From: Rhizobium sp. BK251
GTDB lineage: Bacteria > Pseudomonadota > Alphaproteobacteria > Rhizobiales > Rhizobiaceae
DNA length: 64,000 nt
Direction: 5' to 3'
Assembly: GCF_004345245.1 (NCBI RefSeq)
Contig: NZ_SLUQ01000002.1
Coordinates: 62,001 to 126,000 of the forward strand
This document shows positions 32,840-41,895 of the stretch, one piece after another. Both the position numbers and the translations under genes were made by a program. Below the pieces are notes generated by a model. That model saw only the letters and a program-made list of their open reading frames with translations. It had not been told where the DNA came from and ran no database searches. Position 1 is the first letter of the stretch, and every line of letters starts with the position of its first letter.

Positions 32840-34048
32840 TCAATCCCCGCGCAGACGTTCGATATAGTCGGTGGTCAGCTCCTCGATGGAGTTGATCCCG
32901 AGGAGCGCCATGTCGCGCCAGATTTCCTCACTGAGAATGTTGGCGGCCTTCATCACGCCGGCATGGCCGCCAACCGCCGCAGCATAAAGGAACGGGCGCC
33001 CGACGAAGACGAACTTCGCGCCAAGCGCTAGCGCCTTCAGGACGTCGGTCCCGCGCCGCACGCCACCATCGAGCATTACCGTCGTTTTGTCGCCGGCAGC
33101 CTCGGCAATGCGCGGCAGGACACGCAGCGGCGCCAAGGTGCCGTCGAGCTGTCGGCCGCCGTGATTGGAGACGATGATGCCGTCGACGCCGTATTCCGCG
33201 GCCCTTAGCGCATCGTCCGCACGCATGATCCCCTTGACGACGAGTCGGCCCTTCCAGCGGCGGCGGATCTGTTCGAGATGCTCCCAGTTCAGGTGATCGC
33301 GCTTGCCGAAATCGCGCGAGACGGATCGGGCGATGATCGGTGCGCCACGCGTCGCGTAGGAATTCTCGAAATGGGGCATGCCGTGGTTCAGGAGCGTGCG
33401 CGCAAATGTGCCCACAGTCCATGAGGGGTGGGTGAGTCCCTGCCAGGCGAGGCGCAGGCTTGGGCGCAGCGGCGTCGAAAAGCCAGCACGCACATTGTTC
33501 TCGCGGTTGGGCAGAATGGCGACGTCGACCGTTAGCAGCAGGGTGCCGAAGCCAGCCGCGGCGACGCGATCGAGAAGCGCGTCGATCCGGTCGGGCTCGC
33601 CCGGAAGATAGGCCTGGAACCAGGAATGCGGCGCCGCCTTCGCCACCTCTTCGAGAGGGATAAGCGACGAGCCGCTCATGATCATCGGAATGTCGGCTTC
33701 GGCGGCTGCACGTGCGAGAACGATGTCGCCGCGATAGGCCATCAGGGCACTGATGCCCATCGGCGCAATCCCGAAAGGCGCGGCATAGCGGGTTCCCAAG
33801 ATCGTGGTCGCCGTCGAGCGAAGCGATACGTCCCGCAGTGTATGCGGGCGGAAGCCAAACTCCGCAAATGCGTTTCGGTTGTCTCTGAGCGAGGCATTGG
33901 TTTCACTTGCACCAGCGATATAGCCGAAAAGCGGTCGCGGCAGGTGCCGCCTTGCCACGCCCTCGAAATCGTCGAGCGCCAATATCTTGGCCAGCCGGCG
34001 GGCCGTCAGATAGTCGGATCTGTGTTCCTGCGTTTTCGCCATCAGCAT
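32840..34048 (-). CDS. FMN-dependent alpha-hydroxy acid dehydrogenase (LldD-like)
   Basis: 402 residues of the lactate/glycolate oxidase family. Visible: 'LFGYIAGASETNASLRDN', 'APMGISALMAYRGDI', 'TVDVAILPNRENNVRAGF', the catalytic 'SNHGGRQLDG' with His and Arg, and the FMN phosphate site 'LDGGVRRGTDVLKALALGA'. It likely oxidises L-lactate or a related acid (mandelate, glycolate) into the quinone pool. Convergent with thuB. The start could be 34048 or the second Met three codons on. Confidence 0.88.
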   Translation of the reverse strand: MLMAKTQEHRSDYLTARRLAKILALDDFEGVARRHLPRPLFGYIAGASETNASLRDNRNAFAEFGFRPHTLRDVSLRSTATTILGTRYAAPFGIAPMGISALMAYRGDIVLARAAAEADIPMIMSGSSLIPLEEVAKAAPHSWFQAYLPGEPDRIDALLDRVAAAGFGTLLLTVDVAILPNRENNVRAGFSTPLRPSLRLAWQGLTHPSWTVGTFARTLLNHGMPHFENSYATRGAPIIARSVSRDFGKRDHLNWEHLEQIRRRWKGRLVVKGIMRADDALRAAEYGVDGIIVSNHGGRQLDGTLAPLRVLPRIAEAAGDKTTVMLDGGVRRGTDVLKALALGAKFVFVGRPFLYAAAVGGHAGVMKAANILSEEIWRDMALLGINSIEELTTDYIERLRGD

Positions 34049-34610
34049 CGGACCGGACCTTATCTCCCCTGGTCGTCACGAGCGCTTCACCCGCTTGCGC
34101 CCGCAAAACGGGACGGCCGCGTATGAGAAGTACCTCCGACGACCATCTGATCTAAAACCGCTGGAAATGCCAGCACGACGATTCGCAAGCCCGGCTCGGT
34201 CAATCATCTTAGGTCAAGCCCAAACCATCCACCGATAGGCTTAGAGCAGGGCACTTCATGCGACCCTGCATCATCCTTTTGCTGCTGCCGCCGGTGCCGG
34301 GCGGTGGGAATGCGCCACAACCAAGTCAGGCGAATGGCTGGCTGGTAATTGCCTGTTTTTAAAGATTTATTCCAGATGCAGTCTCAATGACCATCCGCGT
34401 GACCGCGCTCGACGGGGCGCGCAAAACGTCAGTCTTTCCAGCCTGCGGGCCGCCTCAGTGCCTTTTGGCTCAGCCGATAGACGGTGAACCTCGTCCCAAT
34501 GGAACCGAGGGCGGTAAACGAAGCCAACAGATACCCACCTAAGGGGGAAGGGGTTCGCCTTTTTCCCACGTATCGAACCCACAGGCCGACTCCTATCCTT
34601 CAGGCAAGAC
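34049..34610. other. 562-base intergenic region before the polysaccharide cluster
   Basis: No convincing gene. It should hold the promoters of the divergent hydroxy-acid dehydrogenase and WecA-like genes. A 34-codon ORF at 34258-34362 lacks a ribosome binding site. Near 34545-34572 a stem of G/C runs around TTCG with a T stretch is weakly terminator-like. I see no clear -35/-10 pair or palindrome. Confidence 0.5.
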
Positions 34611-35837
34611 ATGAGCAGCGATCTCTGGCCCGGCCGCCGGAGGCATGGTCATGGCATCGGGACGGGGGTTCTGGGCATGTTCGTACTGGCAGTCGACAGT
34701 CTGTTTACCTTGACGATGAGTGCGTTTCTCATCGCGGTACTCAAGAGGGTTTCGCGTGCGCTCTCGCTGATCGATCATCCGGATCATCGCAAGCGGCACG
34801 ACGGTGTCATTCCGCTTTGCGGCGGCATCGGGATTTTCCTGACCTTTGCAGCCATTTCCCTGCTTGTCGGCAATCTGTCGGCGCTCGGGGCGAACTACTG
34901 GCTGGCGCTCTTCATTGTGGTCGCCGTCGGTGTCATCGACGACAAGCGTCCCTTGCCTGCGACCGTAAGGCTTGCAGCCCAGCTCGCCGCCGCCATCATC
35001 CTTGTGAGCGGCGTCCATATTTCCTTTTTCTCCTTCGGAGCGCTGCTGCCTGCGGAAATAGCGGCCCATCCGCCGTTCCTGTTCCTGATTGCGATCCTCT
35101 TCGTAGCGGGTCTCATCAATGCCTGGAACATGATGGACGGCGTTGACGGGCTGGCGGGCGGCTCGGCTGCGGTCGCGCTGATGTGGCTCCTGATCATTGC
35201 GGATTTCAAAGCCGTGCCCGGCCTCGTCTTTCCGATCGAGACCCTGGTGGCTGCGATCTGCGGCTTCCTCGCCTTCAACATGCGCAGCCCCTGGCGGGCA
35301 CGGGCGAGCGTCTTCCTCGGGGATGCGGGCAGTACGGCTCTTGGCCTGACCATCGCCTATCTGATCGTCATTCTCTCGACGCTCGAATCGGCCGTCACGT
35401 TTCCGGCGCTCCTGTGGATCGTCATTATCCCGGTCGTCGACACGCTTAGCCTGATGACCCGGCGCATTCTTGCTCGGCGCAGCCCGATGTCGGCCGACCG
35501 CTGGCATCTCCACCATCTTTTCCTGGACAACGGGTTCTCGCCTGCCGGCACAACCGGGATGATCATGCTCGCCTCGGCGATCTGCGGTGCGATCGGCTTT
35601 ATAGGCGCGCGTGCCGAGGTTCCCGCCGGCGTCATGGCCTTCAGCCTGATCCTGCCAGTGGGGGCCCACACCGTCTTCGTGCTTCTGGCAAGCGGCCATG
35701 CTCCGACCTGGGCGCGGGCGCTCGGACTGCGCCAGCAGATATTGTCTCAACCAACGCCTGAGGTTGCCGTCCTGCGGAGCAGCGACGGTGACTACGGCAA
35801 ATCCATAGTGGCGAAAAAGACCGGTATCGAAGCCTGA
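34611..35837 (+). CDS. WecA/MraY-like undecaprenyl-phosphate sugar-1-phosphate transferase
   Basis: 408 residues, about eleven hydrophobic segments. Motifs of the polyprenyl-phosphate N-acetylhexosamine-1-phosphate transferases are all present: 'DHPDHRKRHDGVIPLCGGI', 'VVAVGVIDDKRPLP', 'NAWNMMDGVDGLAGGSA', 'FLGDAGSTALGL' and the cytosolic His motif 'RWHLHHLFLDNGFS'. It would load the first sugar (GlcNAc or similar) on undecaprenyl phosphate and so start the polymer made by this cluster. The start may be further in at 34677 (MFVLAVDSLF), just before helix 1. Confidence 0.9.
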   Translation: MSSDLWPGRRRHGHGIGTGVLGMFVLAVDSLFTLTMSAFLIAVLKRVSRALSLIDHPDHRKRHDGVIPLCGGIGIFLTFAAISLLVGNLSALGANYWLALFIVVAVGVIDDKRPLPATVRLAAQLAAAIILVSGVHISFFSFGALLPAEIAAHPPFLFLIAILFVAGLINAWNMMDGVDGLAGGSAAVALMWLLIIADFKAVPGLVFPIETLVAAICGFLAFNMRSPWRARASVFLGDAGSTALGLTIAYLIVILSTLESAVTFPALLWIVIIPVVDTLSLMTRRILARRSPMSADRWHLHHLFLDNGFSPAGTTGMIMLASAICGAIGFIGARAEVPAGVMAFSLILPVGAHTVFVLLASGHAPTWARALGLRQQILSQPTPEVAVLRSSDGDYGKSIVAKKTGIEA

Positions 35838-35871
35838 GTATGCTTGGATCGGTCTCTGCAGGAGGTGTAAC

Positions 35872-36708
35872 TTGTCGATATCTGTGTGCATCCTGACCTT
35901 GAACGAGGAAGAGAACCTTCCTGCGTGCCTGGCCACGCTCTCCTGGTGCGATGATATCGTGGTCATTGACTCCTACAGTACCGACCGCACGGTCGAGATT
36001 GCGAGGGCGGCGGGCGCACGCGTCTACCAGCGTGCCTATGACGGCGAGCACACACAGCGCCTATATGCCCTCAAGCAGATCAACTACAAATATCCTTGGG
36101 TTTACATGCCGGATGCGGACGAGATCACTCCCTCGGAGCTGCGTGACGAGATGCTGGCCATTGCGGCCGACGCGAGCCGGCCCGAATCTTTCTTCCGGAT
36201 CCGCTTCAAGAACATGTTCATGGGCCGATGGATCAAGCACAGCAGCCTCTATCCGTCATGGATCCCGCGCCTTTTCCGCCCTGATCGGATACTCGGGTTC
36301 GACCGTGAGGTTCATCTGCGTTGCAACGGCCTTGGGCCGGAGGGACGCCTCAACTCGCACTTCATCCACTACAGCTTCAACAAGGGCATGAAGGCCTGGT
36401 ACGACAAACACAATCGCTATTCCTCTTCGGAGGCGAAGGAGACGGCTGTCAGCCTGCGCGAGCGGCGCATCCCCTGGGGCGAGGTATTCAGCAGCCGTGC
36501 GGAAGTACGCCGCCGCGGCCTGAAGGAGCTTTCAATGCATGTGCCGTTCCGCGCGACGGCGCGCTTCGTCTACATGTACTTCCTGCGGTTTGGTTTCCTC
36601 GATGGCATGCAGGGGTACCACTATTGCCGCCTGCTTGCCGCCTATGAGTACATGATCGTCATCAAGACAATGGAGCTTCGGCGGCGCGAGCGTGGACTAC
36701 CGGTGTGA
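35872..36708 (+). CDS. Family 2 glycosyltransferase (WaaE/KdtX-like)
   Basis: 278 residues starting at TTG 35872, which is preceded by an excellent AGGAGGTG site. GT-A fold markers: 'SVCILTLNEEENLPACLATL', 'DDIVVIDSYSTDRTVEIA', then the DxD-equivalent 'YPWVYMPDADEI' and 'LGFDREVHLRCNG'. This resembles beta-1,4-glucosyltransferases of lipopolysaccharide core and capsule clusters. It acts on the cytoplasmic face. Overlaps the next gene by four bases. Confidence 0.87.
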   Translation: MSISVCILTLNEEENLPACLATLSWCDDIVVIDSYSTDRTVEIARAAGARVYQRAYDGEHTQRLYALKQINYKYPWVYMPDADEITPSELRDEMLAIAADASRPESFFRIRFKNMFMGRWIKHSSLYPSWIPRLFRPDRILGFDREVHLRCNGLGPEGRLNSHFIHYSFNKGMKAWYDKHNRYSSSEAKETAVSLRERRIPWGEVFSSRAEVRRRGLKELSMHVPFRATARFVYMYFLRFGFLDGMQGYHYCRLLAAYEYMIVIKTMELRRRERGLPV

Positions 36709-37370
36709 GTCGCTCCGAAGGGACGGTAGTAAGGCAGAAGGAAAGGCGTTGGATCGTGACGAGGCGCGCACGCGCGCTTCTGTGGGTGTTGCCCCTTCTG
36801 TTTGTAAGCGTGTCGTTCTGCGTCTATCTAGCGGCGCTGGCAGGTGCGGATCGTTTGCTCAGCGTTCGTGACCCCGTCGCCAAGGCGGACATAATTGTCG
36901 TGCTGGGGGGCGACGGTCCGCCGCGCGCTGCGCGCGCGGCGGCTCTCTGGAATGAGGGGGTAGCGCCTCGGGTTCTCGTCAGCGGTGATGGCGATTGCAA
37001 CTACATCCGTCGGGCAATGATTGAGCGCGGCGTCGACGGGGATGCGATCGAGGTCGAGTGTCTGTCTAGAAACACCAGGGAAAATGCAGCATTCTCAGGG
37101 CCCATCCTGAAGCGACACAACGTCCGCGAGGCGGTGTTGGTCACAAGCTGGTTCCATTCGCGCAGAGCGCTTGCCACCTTCGCTGCGTCTTCGAGCGACA
37201 TCAGATGGATGTCGGTTCCTGCCGAGCCGCCAATGTCTTCCCTGGCACTGGCCTTCGACACACTGGGGATTCAGATATTCAAGGAATACATAAAGCTGCC
37301 ATGGTACGATCTGAGCAGTTTCGTCCTCGCGTTGATGGACCAGACGACTGCAGCTAGGGAGGGGTCTTGA
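36705..37370 (+). CDS. YdcF/ElyC-like DUF218 membrane protein
   Basis: 221 residues starting at GTG 36705 within the previous stop (4-bp overlap). One N-terminal membrane helix (LLWVLPLLFVSVSFCVYLAALAG) is followed by a DUF218 domain: 'KADIIVVLGGDGPPRAARAA', 'PRVLVSGDG', 'EVECLSRNTRENAAFSGPIL', 'AVLVTSWFHSRRAL'. DUF218 proteins such as SanA and ElyC affect envelope integrity and undecaprenyl-linked metabolism. Translational coupling to a glycosyltransferase suggests a role in making or controlling the polymer. Confidence 0.82.
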   Translation: MSRSEGTVVRQKERRWIVTRRARALLWVLPLLFVSVSFCVYLAALAGADRLLSVRDPVAKADIIVVLGGDGPPRAARAAALWNEGVAPRVLVSGDGDCNYIRRAMIERGVDGDAIEVECLSRNTRENAAFSGPILKRHNVREAVLVTSWFHSRRALATFAASSSDIRWMSVPAEPPMSSLALAFDTLGIQIFKEYIKLPWYDLSSFVLALMDQTTAAREGS

Positions 37371-37371
37371 G

Positions 37372-37965
37372 ATGCGTGCACGGTACGAGGATCCGCAGTT
37401 CGATCACGCCGGAAGTGCGTTGCCCCGTTTCGGCGGGCCGACCTATTCTCTAAAATTCCGCATCCAGCGTCTGCTCTGGGCGGTGGCCTGGTCCGGCCTT
37501 GCAGCCTGGACTCCGCCACCCCTGACACGGTGGCGGAACTGGCTGCTGCGGCGCTTCGGCGCCAGGCTTCATCCAACCGCGACGGTGCATGCGCGAGCCA
37601 CGGTCTGGTGGCCGGGCAATCTAGAAATGGGCAAGTATGCCTCCATCGGTCCCGGCGCGATCTGCTACAATCTTGCCCCGGTCACGATCGGCGACTTCGC
37701 CATCGTTTCCCAGCGGGCACATCTTTGCACGGGATCGCATGACATACAGGACCCCGGTTTCCCGCTTGTCAGCGGCCCCATCACGCTCGAAGCGAATTGC
37801 TGGGTTGCGGCGGAAGCCTTCGTCGGGCCGAACGTGACTGTCGGGGAGGGCGCCGTACTGGGTGCCCGTGGCGTTGCGGCAAAGCCGCTTCGGGCCTGGA
37901 CGGTCTATGTCGGCAATCCGGCCAAGCCGGTCGGCGTCCGCAACAGGGCTGCGGCGGCGAGCTAA
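37372..37965 (+). CDS. WcaF-like polysaccharide O-acetyltransferase
   Basis: 197 residues of left-handed beta-helix hexapeptide repeats: 'KYASIGPGAICYNLAPVTIG', 'FAIVSQRAHLCTGSHDI', 'VGPNVTVGEGAVLGARGV', ending 'VYVGNPAKPVGVR'. The GSHD His is the catalytic base in WcaF/LacA-type enzymes. It would acetylate sugars of the repeat unit from acetyl-CoA. Starts one base after the DUF218 stop; its stop overlaps the convergent glycosyltransferase stop by four bases. Confidence 0.87.
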   Translation: MRARYEDPQFDHAGSALPRFGGPTYSLKFRIQRLLWAVAWSGLAAWTPPPLTRWRNWLLRRFGARLHPTATVHARATVWWPGNLEMGKYASIGPGAICYNLAPVTIGDFAIVSQRAHLCTGSHDIQDPGFPLVSGPITLEANCWVAAEAFVGPNVTVGEGAVLGARGVAAKPLRAWTVYVGNPAKPVGVRNRAAAAS

Positions 37966-39119
37966 ACTGCGACGTCGTAGTTGCGGATCGCCAGCTCGGC
38001 TATTGCCGGCCAGGTAAAGTGCTCCATCACCAGGCGACGACCGTTCTTTCCCATCTGCTGGGCCATGGAGTGATCGCGCAGGACGGCGGCAAGTCCCTTG
38101 GCCACCGCCGATGGATCGAGCGGTACAACGAGGCCAGCCTCGGCGGTCGCGACTTCGGGGAAATGGCATGCATCGGTGATGACAACAGGCGTTTCGCAGG
38201 CGAGCGCCTCGGTGATCGCGATGCTGAAGCCTTCCTGCCTGCTCGGCAGGCAGAAGCAGGCGGCATCGATGAAGGCATCCAGCTTGGCCTGCCCGTAGAT
38301 CGGGCCGGTCAGGTGCACTCTGTCTTCCAGTGCGAATTGCCGGATCAGGGACATGAACTCATCTTCGGCGCCGGCGGCCGGGCCTGCCACCACCAGGTCG
38401 ACGTCAGGGTATTTGTCGGCGATCAGGTGGAACGCCCGCGCCAGAATATCGAGGCCCTTCTTGAAGTGAAGCCTGGAGAGAAAGAGGATGTAGCGTCGCC
38501 CGTCTCTGAGCGCGATCTTGTCGCGAAAGGCGCCGGCGTCGGGCAAGGGATCGAATTCCTGCGGAAAGACGCCGTTCGGGATGATGACCTTGGGTGCCTT
38601 GAGGGCCAAGGGCGCCATCAGATCGGCCTCGTCCACATTCAGCGCGTGGATGAATTTGGCTTCGTCGAGCATCCTCTTGTAGCCCAGTGCGAGTGCCAGC
38701 CGCTTCTTCAGCGGGCGCTGCTGCATGCTCCATTTATCCAGCATTCCGGCAGGGCAGAGGCAATAGGGCACGCCCGCGCTTCTCGCCACCGCGGCCGCAC
38801 AGGGCAGTATCGGCTCCCACACGCCGTGGAGATGAACAAAGGCCGCGGACGGCAGGACCTTGCGTAGGAGTTTCCGACCGTCGAAGCAGAAGAGTTTTTC
38901 GGTGAGCCCGGGTTCCGGAAGGACATGCCAATGGATCCGCGAGAAGTCGGGTATGGCGCGCCCGGCCTCAAAGGCTTGGTCGCGTGCCTCGCCGTCGCCG
39001 TAGCTGACGATATGGACATCGTGTCCCAAGGCGGATTGGGCGGCGGCGATCCGCATGACCACGGCCTGGGGGCCGCCGTTCTTGGGATCTATATGCGAGA
39101 TGACATGGACGATCTTCAT
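37962..39119 (-). CDS. Family 4 glycosyltransferase
   Basis: 385 residues from the ATG at 39119 (MKIVHVISHIDPKNGGPQAV); the open frame upstream to 39257 is not needed. GT-B fold with C-terminal donor site: 'RYILFLSRLHFKKGLDILAR', 'VDLVVAGPAAGAEDEF', 'FCLPSRQEGFSIAITEALACETPVVIT' shown here by its EGF-x7-E acid pair. A retaining transferase adding one sugar to the lipid-linked unit. Last of three leftward GT4 genes. Confidence 0.87.
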   Translation of the reverse strand: MKIVHVISHIDPKNGGPQAVVMRIAAAQSALGHDVHIVSYGDGEARDQAFEAGRAIPDFSRIHWHVLPEPGLTEKLFCFDGRKLLRKVLPSAAFVHLHGVWEPILPCAAAVARSAGVPYCLCPAGMLDKWSMQQRPLKKRLALALGYKRMLDEAKFIHALNVDEADLMAPLALKAPKVIIPNGVFPQEFDPLPDAGAFRDKIALRDGRRYILFLSRLHFKKGLDILARAFHLIADKYPDVDLVVAGPAAGAEDEFMSLIRQFALEDRVHLTGPIYGQAKLDAFIDAACFCLPSRQEGFSIAITEALACETPVVITDACHFPEVATAEAGLVVPLDPSAVAKGLAAVLRDHSMAQQMGKNGRRLVMEHFTWPAIAELAIRNYDVAV

Positions 39120-39138
39120 TGTGTTCCGCTCCGCCAAT

Positions 39139-40455
39139 TTACCCTGCGTGTGCCGTCGGATGCCGTTGCACCGGAAAAAGCCGATCGGCGCCATTGTCCG
39201 AGTGATAGAGGCCCCATCTCGAGGTCCGCTCGGCGGGCAGCGTGGAGAGAGCCGCAAGCAGGCGCGCGCCGTATCGCTCGACCGTGAACTCGGTCGATCT
39301 CTTGCGGGCGCTGGCGGCCATCTCGGTTCTCACCGCTACATTGTCGGCAAGCATGGTAACCGCTTCGGCAATCGCCTGGCTGTCGCGTGGTGGCACGATC
39401 AGGCCATCGATGCCGTGGCGCACCACGCTGCCGGTGTTTTCCGTCGTGATCACAGGCAAGCCGGCGGCCAGCGCCTCGTAGACTGCCGTCGCCGAACCCT
39501 CGCAGATCGATGGCAGAAGGAAGATATCCGCCCACTGGTATTCCTCGGCCATTGCCGCGCGCGGCACGACTCCCCTCAATTCAACCGAAAGCGACAGTTC
39601 CTCCTTCTTTCGCTCCGGCAGCCAGGATGGACCGGCCATGCGAAACTTCGCTGATCCGCGCAGGAGCCGCGCCGCTTCGGCGACATAGGGCGAGCCCTTG
39701 CGCAAGCCGACTTCGCCGACGACCAATACGCGAAGCGGCCCAGGTGCGCGCGGCGGGCGCTCGGCGGTGAAGCGCCCATTGACGCCGTAGGGAACGACAA
39801 CGCAGCGCTCCGCGATACCGCCGCAGGCAACGACATGCCGCCGAACGAATTCGGACGGGCAGACGATCAGGTCGGCAAGATCCCACTCGGCTTTTTCGCG
39901 CTCGGCGAAGGGGTGGGCGAAGGGGTTGACGGCGGACGGTCCCATCCAGTCCGGAAAGCTGTCCATCTCTTCGCTCAGAAGCTGCTCCAGGACTTCGCGC
40001 GGTGCCACCATCTGTTCGACCGCGGTCCACATCCCCTCTCTCTTAGCAGCACGCATCTGCTCCAGAGCGTCGCCGGCAAAGGCGTAGAGACCGGTCGCGC
40101 CGTGAAAGCCGCTGCGGGCAACCAGACGCGAGAATTCCTCGCCTGCCCAGAGCGTGTGGTCCATCTCTTCCGCAAAGCCCTTCATTCGCTGTCGACGTAT
40201 GGCCGAACGCACGCCGAACAACGGGAACACCGTGGTCAGGGAGCTCGGAATATTTCTGGGCACGCGGCCGGCGAGCCGCCGTATCGATGCTGGCATTACC
40301 GACGTCGGAATGAGGCGCAGCGCACGTGGCCAGCCCTTCGTGGCACATATGTCGGTATAGAAATGCGCGAGCTTTCCTTCAGAGGCGAGAATCTGGGGCA
40401 CCGCATAATGCATCCGGGCACCAAGTTGGCTGACGACGACGCTTCCGTTCATCAT
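39139..40455 (-). CDS. Family 4 glycosyltransferase
   Basis: 438 residues from the ATG at 40455 (MMNGSVVVSQLGARMHYAVP); the much longer open frame upstream lies inside the next gene. C-terminal GT-B features: 'LRVLVVGEVGLRKGSPYVAE', 'FLLPSICEGSATAVYEALAAG' (E-x7-E pair), 'ENTGSVVRHGIDGLIVPP'. The N-terminal acceptor domain differs from the neighbouring GT4s, so it probably makes a different linkage. Overlaps the stop of the GT4 gene at 40452 by four bases. Confidence 0.87.
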   Translation of the reverse strand: MMNGSVVVSQLGARMHYAVPQILASEGKLAHFYTDICATKGWPRALRLIPTSVMPASIRRLAGRVPRNIPSSLTTVFPLFGVRSAIRRQRMKGFAEEMDHTLWAGEEFSRLVARSGFHGATGLYAFAGDALEQMRAAKREGMWTAVEQMVAPREVLEQLLSEEMDSFPDWMGPSAVNPFAHPFAEREKAEWDLADLIVCPSEFVRRHVVACGGIAERCVVVPYGVNGRFTAERPPRAPGPLRVLVVGEVGLRKGSPYVAEAARLLRGSAKFRMAGPSWLPERKKEELSLSVELRGVVPRAAMAEEYQWADIFLLPSICEGSATAVYEALAAGLPVITTENTGSVVRHGIDGLIVPPRDSQAIAEAVTMLADNVAVRTEMAASARKRSTEFTVERYGARLLAALSTLPAERTSRWGLYHSDNGADRLFPVQRHPTAHAG

Positions 40456-41708
40456 GATTGCCTCTGCAGAGCGTTGCGTGCCACGGACGCGGCGTGCCGG
40501 TCGAGACGGGCGATGAGCGCGCACCATGACGCGATCGCCTTTTCTCGTGCGTATTCGGTTTCGAGAACCTGGCGAGCGATGCGTCCCATTTCCATGCAGC
40601 GATCTGGAGCTTCCTGCAGTGCGCTTATGGTTGAAACCAGGCCCTCGCTGTCGCCGATCGTAACCGCCTGGCCGCAAGAGGTTTCGGCGATAACCCTCGC
40701 CACTTCTCCCATCTTGTCGCCGATGAACAGCGTCGGACGTCCGGCGGCCATGATGCCGTAGAACTTGCTCGGAATGATGCAATGTTCGAGATGCGGCAGC
40801 AGGGAGACGATATGCACGTCGGCGGCGCTCAGGCTTTCCGCCAGTTGTTCTGCCGGCTGCAACGGCTTGAAGATGACGTTGCCCAGTCCGCGCGCGCTGA
40901 CCTCGGCCTGCACGGGGGCGTGCTGCTGGCCGGCCCCGATCATGAGAAAGCGTATGTCGTCGCGATCCTTGAGACGGGTCGCCGCCTCGATGAGTGTGCC
41001 GAACTCGTGGGCGCGGCCGAAATTACCCGAGTAACCGACGACGAAAGTATCGGCCAGCCCCCACTGCTCACGCAAGCCGTTCTTCTCGCGTGGTACCGGA
41101 TAGATCTCCTTCTCGTCAGACCAATGAGGCAGAACGACCAGGCGATCGCGGGGAATGCCGAGTTCGCGGATATAGTCGGCCATCGTTCTTGTTGGGCAGA
41201 CGACGAGCGCAGAGCTTTTCAGGGACCAGTTGCGCAGCCATATTGCGAGCCGGCCGCCGACGCTTGCCGCCTTCAGCATGCCGAGCTCCATCGCGACCTC
41301 GGGAAAAAGATCCATGATCCAATTGACCATTCGCGCGCCGCGCAGCCTTATCGGCAACGCACAGGTGACGGAGAGCAGCGGCGGATCGGTGCAGACAATG
41401 CAGACATCACCGCGCGAGACGTGGCGCAGCAGCCAGAAGAAGGCAAGGACATGGAAGGAAAGATAGTCAAATGCCCTTCCCACAATGTTGTGCCGGCCGA
41501 AATGCGAGGTTCCGAGACGCTTGACCGTGACGTCGCCGACCATTTCCTCCGCAGGCAGGGAGACATTCTTCTGATTGTGCAGCGTGCGGCTCGTCAGCGC
41601 GACGATCTCGAACCCATTGCGGGTGAGGGCATCGGCAAGCGAGGAAATGACGCGGCTCGTCGCGGACTGGTCCGGCAAGAAGTAGCGGTTTACCAGGATG
41701 ATTTTCAT
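40452..41708 (-). CDS. Family 4 glycosyltransferase (WcaI-like)
   Basis: 418 residues from the ATG at 41708 (MKIILVNRYFLPDQSATSRV). Features of the WcaI/WbuB-like group: N-terminal 'YFLPDQSATSRVISSLADAL', 'IVCTDPPLLSVTCALPI', 'DLFPEVAMELGMLK', 'LVVLPHWSDEKEIYPVPRE', and 'FVVGYSGNFGRAHEFGTLIE'. It is the first of three co-directional GT4 genes (41708 to 37962) joined by a 4-bp overlap. Confidence 0.88.
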   Translation of the reverse strand: MKIILVNRYFLPDQSATSRVISSLADALTRNGFEIVALTSRTLHNQKNVSLPAEEMVGDVTVKRLGTSHFGRHNIVGRAFDYLSFHVLAFFWLLRHVSRGDVCIVCTDPPLLSVTCALPIRLRGARMVNWIMDLFPEVAMELGMLKAASVGGRLAIWLRNWSLKSSALVVCPTRTMADYIRELGIPRDRLVVLPHWSDEKEIYPVPREKNGLREQWGLADTFVVGYSGNFGRAHEFGTLIEAATRLKDRDDIRFLMIGAGQQHAPVQAEVSARGLGNVIFKPLQPAEQLAESLSAADVHIVSLLPHLEHCIIPSKFYGIMAAGRPTLFIGDKMGEVARVIAETSCGQAVTIGDSEGLVSTISALQEAPDRCMEMGRIARQVLETEYAREKAIASWCALIARLDRHAASVARNALQRQS

Positions 41709-41895
41709 GCTGAAGTCTCCCCAGGTGTCCCCCGTGCAACCAGGCACGAGCGATAAGTCGTCTCGATTTTCGCAAGCCAGTACCGGACCACAAGCTGGTC
41801 AAAGGCAATAGGCCGCGGCTCCTCCGCTAGTCCGGTTCCACCAAAAGGCGAATCTGTGCTCCCTCTTTGGCGCTCGTGGCGCCAACGGCATCGCG

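Noticed and set aside
34330..34355. Possible sigma-54 promoter (TGGCTGG...TTGCC)
   Set aside because: The distance between the GG and GC elements is off by one from the required spacing.
34258..34362. 34-codon ORF with a hydrophobic start in the gap before the polysaccharide cluster
   Set aside because: No Shine-Dalgarno sequence and no conserved feature; too short to support.
41867..41885. Hairpin TTGGCGC/GCGCCAA downstream of the ExoF-like gene
   Set aside because: It has a good stem, but no T-tract on either strand, so it is not called a terminator.
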